DNA of 64,000 nucleotides from Halobaculum sp. XH14 (GTDB taxonomy: Archaea; Halobacteriota; Halobacteria; Halobacteriales; Haloferacaceae). The notes under the pieces were generated by a model. That model did not search any database and had not been told where the DNA came from. It was given only the letters and a program-made list of their open reading frames with translations. The position numbers were made by a program, and so were the translations under genes. Location: contig NZ_CP134949.1 of assembly GCF_032116555.1 (NCBI RefSeq), positions 3,100,001 through 3,164,000 on the forward strand. Direction: 5' to 3'. Position 1 is the stretch's first letter. Each line of letters begins with the position of its first letter. Shown in pieces: positions 43,680-55,567 of this stretch.

Positions 43680-44037
43680 GTGTACCCCGTCCTACCCGTC
43701 CGGACACCTTTAATCCGTCGATTCTATAATCGAAATTAAACGGGAGGGGCGTCGCTACCGGGGCCGAGAGAGGCTGTAACCGCCGTGTTCCGGTTTGACG
43801 TCGGAAATGTGTGATGTGGCCCCGAGGAGGGCCGGCGGCGGCACCTCCGGGGTCGGGACCGGAACCGGGAGCGACGCCGGACCGGGCGCGCCCGTCGGGA
43901 CCGGTCCTCGCGCCCGTCGGGGTCGTCGCGGCGGTCGTGGCAGCCGGCCACGTCGCCCGGCCACCACGCCGGGTCGCGGTCGCGCGGCTCGTCGTGCCTG
44001 GAGCCGTCGTCGAAGCCGCCGGACCGCCGTGGTCGCT
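43680..44037. other. Intergenic region between lysW and argH
   Basis: 358 bp without a supported gene. The right part (about 43750-44037) is GC-rich and continues codon-like periodicity, but no good start or family is seen. The left 60 bp is AT-rich and holds the lysW promoter and an inverted repeat. The arginine genes are therefore split into two transcription units, argG-argH and lysW to argF. Confidence 0.6.
43718..43733. promoter_or_regulatory. Perfect inverted repeat upstream of the lysW promoter
   Basis: TCGATT-CTAT-AATCGA, 6 bp arms about 40-55 bp before ATG 43679 and next to the TATA-like GATTAAAGG (minus strand), in an otherwise GC-rich setting. A likely operator for a regulator of arginine or lysine-type genes (Lrp-like candidates), inferred from position only. 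Confidence 0.5.
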
Positions 44038-45540
44038 TCAGACATACTCGCTCACCGCCGTCTCCAGGTCGTCGGCCGCGGATTCGAGCGCCGCGTCGCG
44101 CTCGGCCAGCGCGGCCGCGTGGCCGTCGTGCGATTCCGCCAAGCGTGCAAGGGACTCGGCCAGCGCGTCCGGGGCGGGGGCGCCACGCGAATCGCGGGCG
44201 GCGACGCTCCCGACCGGGTCGAGCACGGCGTCGAGTTCCTCGCGGCTCACGTACGTCGCAAGGGGTTCACCCAGTACCTCCTCGGCGGCCGCGTCAAGAT
44301 TTGCGGCGAGAGCGGCCCGAGAGCCCCCCGAGGCGGCAGCGTTCGCCGCCGAGGTGTCGGCCGGACTCTCGGTTTCGGCCGCGGCCGCCGCGACGAGTTC
44401 GTGGGCCGTGCGGAACGGCACGCCGGTCATCGCCAGCGCGTCCGCGACGCCCGTCGCCGTCGAGAACCCGGCGCCGGCGTCGGCCTCGCAGGCCTCGGCG
44501 TCCCACTCGGCGGTGGCGACCGCGCCGGCCGCGACCTCGGTCGCCTCGGTCACGGAATCGACCGCGTCCCAGGCGTGGGGGGTCGCGCGCTGCAGGTCGC
44601 GGTTGTACGCGCGGGGGAGCCCCTTCAGCGTCGTCAACAGCGCCGTCAGCGACCCGGTCGCGTCGCCCGCGACCGCGCGGACGAGTTCCAGCGTGTCGGG
44701 GTTCTTCTTCTGGGGCATGATCGAGGAGGTCGAGGAGTAGTCGTCCGAGAGGACGAGGTAGCCGTCCGCGGCGTGCTCGATCAGGTCCGTCGACAGCCCC
44801 GAGAGCGTCGTCGCCAGCGTCGCCAGCGCCGCGCACGACTCCGCGAGGAAGTCGCGGGCAGAGGAGGCGTCCGTCGAGTTCTCCACGACGCCGTCGAATC
44901 CGAGCAGGTCCGCCGTCCGCTCGCGGTCGATATCGAACGGCGTACCCGCGAACGCCGCCCCGCCGAGCGGCGAGCCGTTCGTCCGGTCGTAGGCGTCGAG
45001 CAGGCGCGCGGTGTCGCGCTCCAGCGCGCCGGCGTAGGAGGCGAGGAAGTGGCCCGCGGTCGTCGGCTGAGCGTACTGCCGGTGCGTGAACCCCGGCATC
45101 ACGGTCTCGGCCTCGGCGGTCGCGGCCTCGAGCAGCGCCTCGCGGAGCGCGAGCGTCGCCTCGACGGCCGAGAGGAGGTCCGCGCGGAAGCGGTACCGGA
45201 TGCAGGCGGCGACCTCGTCGTTGCGCGAGCGGGCGGTGTGCATCTTTCCGCCGTTCGGGCCGACGCGGTCGACGACGGCCGACTCGATGGCCTCGTGGAC
45301 GTCCTCCCCGTCGGGGAGCGTCGAGTGGCCCGCGGCTTCGACGTCGTCGAGCGCGGCGAGGACGTCGGCGGCCTCGTCGTCGCCGATGATTCCCTGCTCG
45401 GTGAGCATGACCACGTGCGCGCGGTCGACCGCGAGATCGGCGGCGAAGATGCGCTCGTCGGCCGCGAGGCTCGACATGAACGAGCGGGCCGGGCCGTCCG
45501 CGAAGCGATCGCGCCGAATCACGGTGTCTTCGCCCTCCAT
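44038..45540 (-). CDS. argH: Argininosuccinate lyase
   Basis: Cleaves argininosuccinate into arginine and fumarate. The 500-residue protein has HTARSRNDEVA, the loop SSIMPQKKNPDTLE with catalytic Ser, and PFRTAHELV near the C-terminus. ATG 45540 lies 8 bp after the argG stop, so the two are one operon. The tail (EYV) ends before the gap that separates it from lysW. Confidence 0.96.
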   Translation of the reverse strand: MEGEDTVIRRDRFADGPARSFMSSLAADERIFAADLAVDRAHVVMLTEQGIIGDDEAADVLAALDDVEAAGHSTLPDGEDVHEAIESAVVDRVGPNGGKMHTARSRNDEVAACIRYRFRADLLSAVEATLALREALLEAATAEAETVMPGFTHRQYAQPTTAGHFLASYAGALERDTARLLDAYDRTNGSPLGGAAFAGTPFDIDRERTADLLGFDGVVENSTDASSARDFLAESCAALATLATTLSGLSTDLIEHAADGYLVLSDDYSSTSSIMPQKKNPDTLELVRAVAGDATGSLTALLTTLKGLPRAYNRDLQRATPHAWDAVDSVTEATEVAAGAVATAEWDAEACEADAGAGFSTATGVADALAMTGVPFRTAHELVAAAAAETESPADTSAANAAASGGSRAALAANLDAAAEEVLGEPLATYVSREELDAVLDPVGSVAARDSRGAPAPDALAESLARLAESHDGHAAALAERDAALESAADDLETAVSEYV

Positions 45541-45548
45541 GGTCGGTT

Positions 45549-46811
45549 CTACTCCCCGGCGCCGCCGTCGGTGGTCAGCGTCGCCTTCTCCTCCTCGTCC
45601 GTGCTCGCGTCCTCGGTCTCCTCCGTCGCGTTCGCCAGCACCTCGTTCGCCAGCCGCTCCTGGAAGCCGTGGTACTTGGCGACGCCCGTCGCGTCGGCCT
45701 GTTCGATGCCGTCGACCGTCTCCGTGTTGAACGAGGCGGCCGACTCGGAGTAGACGCCGAACTCGGAGTCGCGGGCGACCGGGCGTGCCTGCCCGCCCTG
45801 GAGTTTGATCGTGACGGTGCCGGTGACCTTCGACTGGCTGGCGTCGAGATAGCCCTCCAGCGAGGCCATGAGCGGCGTGTCGACGAGGCCCTCGTAGCCC
45901 TGCTGGGCCCACTCCTCGTCGACGGTCGCCTTGAAGTCGCGCTCGGACTTGGTGAGGACGAGCTGTTCGAGCGCCTCGTGGGCGGTGAGGAGGACGGTCG
46001 CGGCCGGGTGCTCGTAGTTCTCGCGCACCTTCAGCCCGAGCATGCGATCCTCCATCATGTCCGTGCGCCCGACGCCGTGCGCGCCCGCGAGTTCGTTCAG
46101 CTCCTCGATGAGCGCCACGGCGTCGAGTTCCTCCCCGTTCAGCGCGACGGCGTGGCCGTCCTCGAAGGTGACCTCGACGAGCTCCTCGCCGCCTGCCTCG
46201 CCGGGGGCGGCAGTCCAGTCGTAGATGTCCTCGGGCGGGACGTAGGTGGGGTCCTCGAGGTCGTCGCCCTCGACCGAGCGGGACCAGAGGTTCGTGTCGA
46301 TGGACCAGGCGCCCTCGTTGCCGCTCTCGACGGGCAGGTCCTTCTCGTCGGCGTACTCGATCTCCCACTCGCGCGTCAGCCCGAGTTCGCGGACGGGCGC
46401 GATGACCTCGAGATCGGACGCGCGCCAGACGGCCTCGAACCTGAGCTGGTCGTTCCCCTTGCCGGTGCAGCCGTGCGCGACGGCCGCGCAGTCGTGCTCT
46501 TTCGCCACGTCGAGAATCTTCTCGGCGATGACGGGGCGCGCGAGCGCCGTCCCGAGCGGGTAGCCCTGGTAGGTCGCGTTCGCGCGCACGGAGTCGAGAC
46601 AGAGGTCGGCGAACTCCGCCTTCGCGTCGACGACGTGGTGTTCCAGGTCGAGCGCCTCGGCGGTTTCGGCGGCCTCGTCGAACTCCTCCTCGGGCTGGCC
46701 GACGTCCACGGTCACGCCGATGACTTCGTCGTGCCCGTACTCCTCCTCGAGGAGCGGGACACAGACCGTCGTATCGAGTCCGCCGCTGAATGCAAGTGCC
46801 ACGCGTGTCAT
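45549..46811 (-). CDS. argG: Argininosuccinate synthase
   Basis: Citrulline, aspartate and ATP to argininosuccinate. The 420-residue protein has the PP-loop SGGLDTTV (near 8-15) and the family's GCTGKGNDQLRFE and CLDSVRANATYQGYPL motifs. An acidic, low-complexity tail follows (EETEDASTDEEEK). ATG 46811 was chosen; a GTG at 46820 is also in frame. TATA at 46835-46844 is about 28 nt upstream. Confidence 0.97.
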   Translation of the reverse strand: MTRVALAFSGGLDTTVCVPLLEEEYGHDEVIGVTVDVGQPEEEFDEAAETAEALDLEHHVVDAKAEFADLCLDSVRANATYQGYPLGTALARPVIAEKILDVAKEHDCAAVAHGCTGKGNDQLRFEAVWRASDLEVIAPVRELGLTREWEIEYADEKDLPVESGNEGAWSIDTNLWSRSVEGDDLEDPTYVPPEDIYDWTAAPGEAGGEELVEVTFEDGHAVALNGEELDAVALIEELNELAGAHGVGRTDMMEDRMLGLKVRENYEHPAATVLLTAHEALEQLVLTKSERDFKATVDEEWAQQGYEGLVDTPLMASLEGYLDASQSKVTGTVTIKLQGGQARPVARDSEFGVYSESAASFNTETVDGIEQADATGVAKYHGFQERLANEVLANATEETEDASTDEEEKATLTTDGGAGE

Positions 46812-46834
46812 TACCGACACCTGTGGCCTTCAGG

Positions 46835-46844
46835 GTATTAAATT
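46835..46844 (-). promoter_or_regulatory. TATA region of argG-argH
   Basis: Minus-strand AATTTAATAC is centred about 28 nt from the argG ATG at 46811, flanked by more AT-rich sequence (to 46866). Leaderless transcription is expected. Confidence 0.6.
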
Positions 46845-47092
46845 CGGTGTTTTGGTATTTGGAATAAAATGGCGGAGTGCGGGCTCGGGGAGCCTGGTCG
46901 GCTGGGAATGCGGCAGCAAGCGGCGTGGGGAGAGGGGTGATAAGTGGGCTCAAAGGCCCGGTCGTCGCGGCGCTCGCGACGGGACGCGGACGCGTCGCTC
47001 GGTGGAAGAGCGGACGTGAGCGACGACGTCGTCCGTCATTACGAACGAGTACTGGCTACAGCGGCTTAAATCGTGCCGGTCCGGCAAACGTT

Positions 47093-47173
47093 GTGTGTCT
47101 CACCACGTCGGGATTCCCCGCTCGCTCGTCGGGCGAGGGTTCAAACCGGAAGCCGGGACCAGCGCCCCCGTGA
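47093..47173 (+). CDS. Candidate micro-ORF, 26 aa
   Basis: GTG at 47093 is 25 nt after a TATA-like CTTAAATC, the spacing of a leaderless start, and opens MCLTTSGFPARSSGEGSNRK, ending PGPAPP. Its last codons occur again at 5615-5640 on the minus strand with synonymous differences only in RKPGPAPP. Whether it is translated is unknown; I know of no named homolog. Confidence 0.35.
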   Translation: MCLTTSGFPARSSGEGSNRKPGPAPP

Positions 47174-47178
47174 CCTGA
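47140..47178 (+). repeat. Dispersed RKPGPAPP repeat, copy 1
   Basis: Plus-strand copy matching 5609-5649 (minus strand), including CCGGGACCAGC and CCGTGACCTGAG. Identity extends about 6 bp past the shared TGA, so constraint is not purely coding. Confidence 0.65.
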
Positions 47179-47298
47179 GCGTCGCCGCCGGGGGCGACGC
47201 GGTCGTGCGGCTCATCCTCCGGCGGACCCGCGGAGCCGCCCGTCAGCCAGCAAGCGAACCTGCCGAGCGACGCGTCGTGCCGGGCGTCGGCCGGAGAG

Positions 47299-48528
47299 TC
47301 AGCCCGGGAAGAGGCTCGCGTGGACGGGTGCCCGCCGTTCCTTCCCCGCGTCCCCGCCGTCGGTCGCGGTCCCCTCGTCGCGGACCGCGCGACCGTCGAC
47401 GCCGTCCGCGAGGAAGTCGCGGAGCGGCGGCCCGACCGACTCGGGTTCGACGAGGAACGCGTCGTGGCCGTGGTCCGAGTCGACGACGTGGTGGGCGACG
47501 GGCGCCCCGCCGTCCTCGAACGCCGCCGCCAGCGACCGCGACTGCTCGACGGTGAAGTGCCAGTCGGCCGAAAAGGAGAGCAGCAGCGCCTCTCCCTCGA
47601 ACGCGGCGAGCGCGTCGGCGTCCGAGCCGTACTCCGCCGAGAGGTCGTAGTCGTCCATCGCCCGCGTCAGGTAGAGGTAGCTGTTCGCGTCGAACCGGTC
47701 GGTGAACCCGGCGGCGTTGTAATCGAGGTACGACTCCACCTCGCGGTAGGGGAAGAACGCGCCCGCCGGGTCCTCGGGGAACGCGTCCCGGCGGGCGTCG
47801 CGGCCGGCCGCGCGCCGGCCGAACTTCCGCTCCATCGACCCCTTCGAGAGGTACATCACGTGACCGAGCTGTCGGGCCAGGGCGAGCCCGTCGTCGGGGT
47901 CCGGCCCGTCGCCGTAGTACTCGCCGCCGTTCCAGTTCGCGTCGGTGGTGATGGCACGGCGTGCGACGGCGTCGATGGCGAGACACTGGGCGTCGAGCCG
48001 CGCTGCCGCCGCGATGGGGACGACGCGCCGGACGTCGTCCGGGTATCGCGTCGCCCAGTCGAGGGCGTTCATCCCGCCGACGCTGCCGCCGACGACCGCG
48101 TGGAGCCGGCCCACGCCGAGTTCGTCGAGCAGCCGTCGCTGCGCGCGCGTCCAGTCGCCGACCGTCACCGGCGGGAAGTTCGTCCCCCACGGCTCGCCGT
48201 CGGGGCCCTCGCTCGACGGGCCGGAGGAGCCGTAGCAGGAGCCGGGAACGTTCACGCAGACGACGTAGTACTCGGTCGTGTCGATCGCCTTCCCCGGCCC
48301 GACGACGTCGTTCCACCAGGCCCGCGCCTGGCCGGCGGTGGGCGTCCCGTCGTCCCCCTCCTCGCGCCAGCCCGAGTCGGTGACGTGGTGGCTCCCGGTG
48401 AGCGCGTGACAGACGAGCACCGCGTTCGAGCCGTCGAACTCGCCGTACGTCTCGTAGGCGAGTTCGAGGTCGTCGATCGTCTCGCCGCAGGCGAACCGGA
48501 ACTCGCCGACCCCGGTCGTCTCCGCCAT
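47299..48528 (-). CDS. metX: Homoserine O-acetyltransferase
   Basis: Alpha/beta hydrolase of 409 residues that acetylates homoserine with acetyl-CoA, the first step of methionine synthesis here. Nucleophile elbow [15 protein letters not shown] (Ser about 142), catalytic Asp in LSFSADWHF and His in [12 protein letters not shown]. Early HALTGSHHV oxyanion segment. Its ATG directly follows the metY stop (0 bp), so the two form an operon. A Ser/acyl-donor choice (acetyl versus succinyl) is not settled by sequence. Confidence 0.95.
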   Translation of the reverse strand: MAETTGVGEFRFACGETIDDLELAYETYGEFDGSNAVLVCHALTGSHHVTDSGWREEGDDGTPTAGQARAWWNDVVGPGKAIDTTEYYVVCVNVPGSCYGSSGPSSEGPDGEPWGTNFPPVTVGDWTRAQRRLLDELGVGRLHAVVGGSVGGMNALDWATRYPDDVRRVVPIAAAARLDAQCLAIDAVARRAITTDANWNGGEYYGDGPDPDDGLALARQLGHVMYLSKGSMERKFGRRAAGRDARRDAFPEDPAGAFFPYREVESYLDYNAAGFTDRFDANSYLYLTRAMDDYDLSAEYGSDADALAAFEGEALLLSFSADWHFTVEQSRSLAAAFEDGGAPVAHHVVDSDHGHDAFLVEPESVGPPLRDFLADGVDGRAVRDEGTATDGGDAGKERRAPVHASLFPG

Positions 48529-49815
48529 TCAGGACACCTCCGCGATGGCGCGGTCGAGGTCGGCGACGACGTCCTCGGGGTCCTCGATGCCGACCGAGAG
48601 CCGGAGGAGGTCCGGGCTGACGCCCGCGGCCCGCTGTTCCTCCTCGGTGAGCTGTGCGTGGGTCGTGCTCGCAGGGTGGATGAGGAGGCTGCGCGCATCG
48701 CCGATGTTGGCGAGAAAGGAGATCAGGTCAACTTCCTCGCAGAGCCGTTTCCCCGCCTCGAACCCGCCGTCCAGCCCGAACACGACCATGCCGCCGAAGT
48801 CGTCGAGGTAGCGGGCGGCGTGGTCGTGGGTCGGGTGCTCCGCGAAACCCGGGTACGTGACCCACGCCACGTCCGGGTGGTCCCGGAGGTGTTCGGCGAC
48901 GACGCGGGCGTTCTCGCAGTGGCGCTCCATCCGCAGCGGGAGCGTCGAGAGCCCCTGGAGCGTCTGCCACGCGTCGAATGGCGACTGGCAGTTGCCGAGC
49001 GCGCGGACCGCCCGGTGGCGGACGACCTGCGCGAACGCCCGCTCGCCGTACCGCTCGGCGAAGTCGACGCCGAAGGCGGGGTTCTCCCCCGAGAGCTCCT
49101 CGTAGTCGGCGTCCGGGTGGTCCCACGGGAACGTCCCGCCGTCGACGAGGACGCCCCCGACCGTCGTGCCCGCGCCGTGGATCCACTTCGTCGTCGAGTT
49201 CCAGACGACGTCCGCGCCGTGTTCGATCGGGGTACAGAGCGCGGGCGTGCCGAACGTGTTGTCGACGACGAGCGGGACGGCGTGCTCGTGGGCCACGTCG
49301 GCGATCGCCTCGAAGTCGGGCGTGACCAGCGACGGGTTCGCGACGGTCTCGACGTGGACGAACGCCGTGTCCTCGTCGACCGCCTCGGCGTAGGCGTCGA
49401 CGTCGGTCGTCGGCACCGTCCGGAGATCGACGCCGCGCCGACTGGCCATGTGGATGAAGTAGGCGCTCGTGCCGCCGTACATGTCGCTGCTGGCGACGAC
49501 GTTCTCGCCCGCCCGGGCGAGCACGCTCGTCGCGGCGTCGACGGCGGCCATCCCCGAGGCGGTGGCGACCGCGTCGACCCCGCCCTCGAGGCTCGCGAGT
49601 CGCTCCTCCAGTACCCGCGTCGTCGGGTTCGAGATGCGTGTGTACACGTCGCCCTCCCGCTCCAGGGCGTACAGGTCAGCGGCCGTGTCGGCGTCCGTGA
49701 AGGCGTACGAGGTCGTCTGGTAGATGGGCGGTGCCCGGGCGCCCGTCTCGGGATCCCCGTCCCACCCGGCGTGGAGCGCTCGGGTGCGGGGGCCGCGTCC
49801 GTCCTCGTCGGTCAT
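48529..49815 (-). CDS. metY: O-acetylhomoserine sulfhydrylase
   Basis: PLP-dependent enzyme of 428 residues that forms homocysteine from O-acetylhomoserine and sulfide (direct sulfhydrylation). PLP Lys in WNSTTKWIHGAGTTVGG; early TRALHAGWDGDPETGARAPP is typical. ATG 49815; TATA GATATGC at 49842-49848 about 27 nt before. A GAAT-A-ATTC palindrome (49825-49833) lies between TATA and start. First gene of the metY-metX operon, divergent from the ABC exporter. Confidence 0.95.
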   Translation of the reverse strand: MTDEDGRGPRTRALHAGWDGDPETGARAPPIYQTTSYAFTDADTAADLYALEREGDVYTRISNPTTRVLEERLASLEGGVDAVATASGMAAVDAATSVLARAGENVVASSDMYGGTSAYFIHMASRRGVDLRTVPTTDVDAYAEAVDEDTAFVHVETVANPSLVTPDFEAIADVAHEHAVPLVVDNTFGTPALCTPIEHGADVVWNSTTKWIHGAGTTVGGVLVDGGTFPWDHPDADYEELSGENPAFGVDFAERYGERAFAQVVRHRAVRALGNCQSPFDAWQTLQGLSTLPLRMERHCENARVVAEHLRDHPDVAWVTYPGFAEHPTHDHAARYLDDFGGMVVFGLDGGFEAGKRLCEEVDLISFLANIGDARSLLIHPASTTHAQLTEEEQRAAGVSPDLLRLSVGIEDPEDVVADLDRAIAEVS

Positions 49816-49841
49816 GTGCTAAACGAATAATTCTCCGTGGG

Positions 49842-49848
49842 GATATGC
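49842..49848 (-). promoter_or_regulatory. TATA box of metY-metX
   Basis: GCATATC on the minus strand, about 30 nt before ATG 49815, with the short palindrome GAATAATTC between it and the start. The latter might bind a methionine or general Lrp-like regulator. Confidence 0.45.
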
Positions 49849-49895
49849 ACGTCAGTTACGGCAAGTGGTGCCGCGGACGGGGCGGTCCCAAAACC

Positions 49896-49902
49896 CTTTA
49901 TT
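49896..49902 (+). promoter_or_regulatory. TATA box of the ABC exporter genes
   Basis: CTTTATT centred about 27 nt before ATG 49926, giving a leaderless start. Confidence 0.6.
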
Positions 49903-49925
49903 GTGGACCGGGGGAAGCGGAGCCT

Positions 49926-50861
49926 ATGCCAGCCATCGAGCTGCGGGGGGTCACGAAGCGGTACGGCGACGTGGTCGCCGTCCGCGATCTCGATCTCACG
50001 GTCGAGGAGGGGACCGTCTACGGCTTTCTGGGCCCGAACGGCGCGGGGAAATCGACGACCATCAACATGGTGCTCGACTTCGTCCGCCCGACGGAGGGGA
50101 GCGTCGAGGTGCTCTCCCGGGACGCCCAGGCCGAGTCGGTCGCCGTCCGCCGCCGGACCGGCGTCCTCCCCGAGGGGTACGACGTGTACGACCGGCTCAC
50201 CGGCCGGAAGCACGTCGAGTTCGCCATGCGCTCGAAGGGCGTCGAGGGGGACCCGGAGAGCCTGCTCGAACGGGTCGGCATCGCCGACGCGGCCGACCGG
50301 AAGGCCGGCGGCTACTCGAAGGGGATGTGCCAGCGCCTCGCGCTCGGCATGGCGCTCGTGGGCGAGCCGGAACTGCTCATCCTCGACGAGCCGTCCTCGG
50401 GGCTCGACCCCGCGGGGGCCAAGGAGATGCGCGACATCGTCCGAACGGAGGCCGACCGCGGCGCGACGGTGTTCTTCTCCAGCCACGTGCTCGGACAGGT
50501 CGAGGCGGTCTGTGACCGCGTCGGCATCCTGCGCGAGGGCGAACTCGTCGCCGAGGACAGCATCGACGGCCTCCGCGACGCCGTCGGCGGCGAGGAGCAG
50601 CTCGTCGTCACCGTCGACGCGGCGAGCGAGGACGACGTCGAGTCGCTCCGCGCGCTCGACGGCGTCTCCTCGGCCAGCACCGACGGCGGCACCGTCACGG
50701 TGTCGTGTTCCAGCGACGCGAAGACGGCCGTCATCTCCACGCTGGAGGGCGAGGGCGTCGCCGTGAAGGACTTCTCCACCGAGGAGGCGTCCCTGGAGGA
50801 CCTGTTCCTCCACTACGCGGAGGGACGTGACGTCGCCGAAACCGGGGAGGTTTCCGCATGA
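49926..50861 (+). CDS. ABC transporter ATP-binding protein
   Basis: A 311-residue ATPase of the multidrug/NosF-like exporter group. Walker A GPNGAGKS (36-43), signature YSKGMCQRLALG (in place of LSGGQ) and Walker B LLILDEPSSGLDP, then SSHVLGQVE. A C-terminal extension (about 225-311) has a small beta domain (VVTVDAASEDDVESL, TVSCSSDAKTAVIST). ATG 49926; its stop overlaps the permease start by 4 bp. Substrate unknown. Confidence 0.94.
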   Translation: MPAIELRGVTKRYGDVVAVRDLDLTVEEGTVYGFLGPNGAGKSTTINMVLDFVRPTEGSVEVLSRDAQAESVAVRRRTGVLPEGYDVYDRLTGRKHVEFAMRSKGVEGDPESLLERVGIADAADRKAGGYSKGMCQRLALGMALVGEPELLILDEPSSGLDPAGAKEMRDIVRTEADRGATVFFSSHVLGQVEAVCDRVGILREGELVAEDSIDGLRDAVGGEEQLVVTVDAASEDDVESLRALDGVSSASTDGGTVTVSCSSDAKTAVISTLEGEGVAVKDFSTEEASLEDLFLHYAEGRDVAETGEVSA

Positions 50862-51694
50862 GCCTGGGGGCCGTCGCGCGCAAGGACTTCGAGGACGCGG
50901 TGCGGTCGCGCTGGCTGCTCGCGCTCTCGGCGCTGTTCGTCGTGCTCGTCTCGCTGGCCGTGTATCTCATCCGCCCCGCGGCGGGCCAGACCGCCCCCTC
51001 GAACGCGGTGTTGAACTACATCCTCGTCAAGGACGGCCTGGTCACGACGCTCATCCCGCTCATCGCGCTCGTCGTCTCCTACTCGGCCGTGGTCGGCGAG
51101 CGCGACTCGGGCTCGCTGAAGCTACTGCTCTCGCTGCCGCATTCGCGGGCAGAGGTCGTGTTCGGCAAGGTGCTCGGCCGCTCGGGAGCCATCTCGGTGC
51201 CGGTGCTCGTCGGCTTCCTCCTTCCGGGGTTCCTGCTCGTCGTGGTCCCCGGCGTCCGGTTCCTCCCCGGCTACTACGTCGGCTACACGCTGCTCACGGC
51301 GCTGCTGGCGGCCGTGTTCGTCGCCATCGCCGTCGGGTTCTCGGCGGCGATGTCGTCCCAGCGGCTCGCGGTCGGGGGGGCGGTCGGCATCTACTTCCTG
51401 TTCGTCCCGCTGTGGGGCGTCATCCAGTTCCCGCTCCGGCTCTATCTGGGCGTCGGCGGCGGTCCGAGCTGGCTCCCGGTCTCCGGGACGGGCCTACTCA
51501 ACTTCCTCCAGCTGCTCAACCCGACCGGCTCGTTCAAGATCGTGGTGAACGCGTTCATGGCCGGCTCGCTGTTCACGAGCGCGCAGGGCGTCCGTCCCGT
51601 CGACATGCAGATCGCCGCGGTCGTGATGCTCGTCGCCTGGCTGCTCGTGCCGCCGCTGCTGGGGCTGTGGCAGTTCGAACGGGCCGACCTCTGA
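50858..51694 (+). CDS. ABC transporter permease (ABC-2/NosY-like)
   Basis: A 278-residue membrane subunit with six or so helices. MSLGAVARKDFEDAVRSRWL is the usual amphipathic start, then LIPLIALVVSYSAVVGERDSGSLKLLLSLPHSRAEVVFGK, the conserved Y...E..SGSLKLLLSLP coupling segment that meets the ATPase. Pairs with the ATPase by a 4 bp ATGA-type overlap. Substrate unknown. Confidence 0.92.
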   Translation: MSLGAVARKDFEDAVRSRWLLALSALFVVLVSLAVYLIRPAAGQTAPSNAVLNYILVKDGLVTTLIPLIALVVSYSAVVGERDSGSLKLLLSLPHSRAEVVFGKVLGRSGAISVPVLVGFLLPGFLLVVVPGVRFLPGYYVGYTLLTALLAAVFVAIAVGFSAAMSSQRLAVGGAVGIYFLFVPLWGVIQFPLRLYLGVGGGPSWLPVSGTGLLNFLQLLNPTGSFKIVVNAFMAGSLFTSAQGVRPVDMQIAAVVMLVAWLLVPPLLGLWQFERADL

Positions 51695-52068
51695 TCGGCT
51701 TCTCTCCGGCGACTTTTCGCTGGTCGCAGTTGAGCGTTCAGTCTCCGCGAACGGGTCGAGAGTCTCCGTGACTCCCGGCTCAGCCGCTGGTTCGGTCGTC
51801 GCTTCGACTGCCTCGAAAGCCCCCGCGATGCTCGACTCGGTGGGGCCGCCGTCGTTCGAAGATCGAAGGTTTTCGTGATGCTGTCGGATTCCGTCGGGAT
51901 CCGACCGTCGACGGGAAACCGACGGGTTCCCGTACTGACGAACGGCGCTCGCGCCGTTCGAACCACGCTCCTCGGCTCACTCACGTCGCTCGTTCGCCCG
52001 CGGTGCTCGTCCCTCGCGCGCGTCTGCTCGCCCCTCCGGGGCTCGCCGTCACGCGCGCCGGAGCCGAC
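51695..52068. repeat. Repeat-rich intergenic region between the permease and ligA
   Basis: 374 bp without a gene. Reverse-orientation modules: the core CTCGAAAGCCCCC (51812-51824) beside a block matching the complement of 8860-8900; TTCGAAGATCGAAGGTTTTC (about 51857-51876), whose complement matches 8784-8804; GAACGGCGC/GCGCCGTTC (51943-51962, perfect hairpin); and about 51998-52059, whose complement nearly equals 20370-20430. The ligA 3' end is at its right edge. Confidence 0.75.
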
Positions 52069-55546
<3,478 letters not shown>

Positions 55547-55567
55547 CGGGGCCCGTTCTCGACGCCC

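Larger units (their letters stand above)
46812..47298. other. Intergenic region between argG and metX, with a possible micro-ORF
   Basis: 487 bp. From right to left the plus strand holds a TATA-like CTTAAATC (47065-47072), a GTG at 47093 that begins a 26-codon ORF, the RKPGPAPP repeat (47140-47178), and GC-rich hairpin sequence up to the metX 3' end. The left 45 bp is the AT-rich argG promoter. The phrase GGGTTCAAACC resembles a tRNA T-loop, but no acceptor or anticodon partners can be fitted. Confidence 0.55.

Noticed and set aside
43736-44045. Possible small genes in the lysW-argH gap on either strand
   Set aside because: The products are Arg/Pro-rich, without family, promoter or conserved start; treated as non-coding.
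47131-47165. tRNA-like T-loop sequence GGGTTCAAACC
   Set aside because: No 5' acceptor strand, D-loop or anticodon stem fits at tRNA spacing, and the related copy at 5609-5649 lacks the stem.
47320-49830. Open frame of about 836 codons on the plus strand opposite metX and metY
   Set aside because: The minus-strand genes carry clear catalytic motifs; the plus frame is a low-complexity Arg/Val/Asp shadow.
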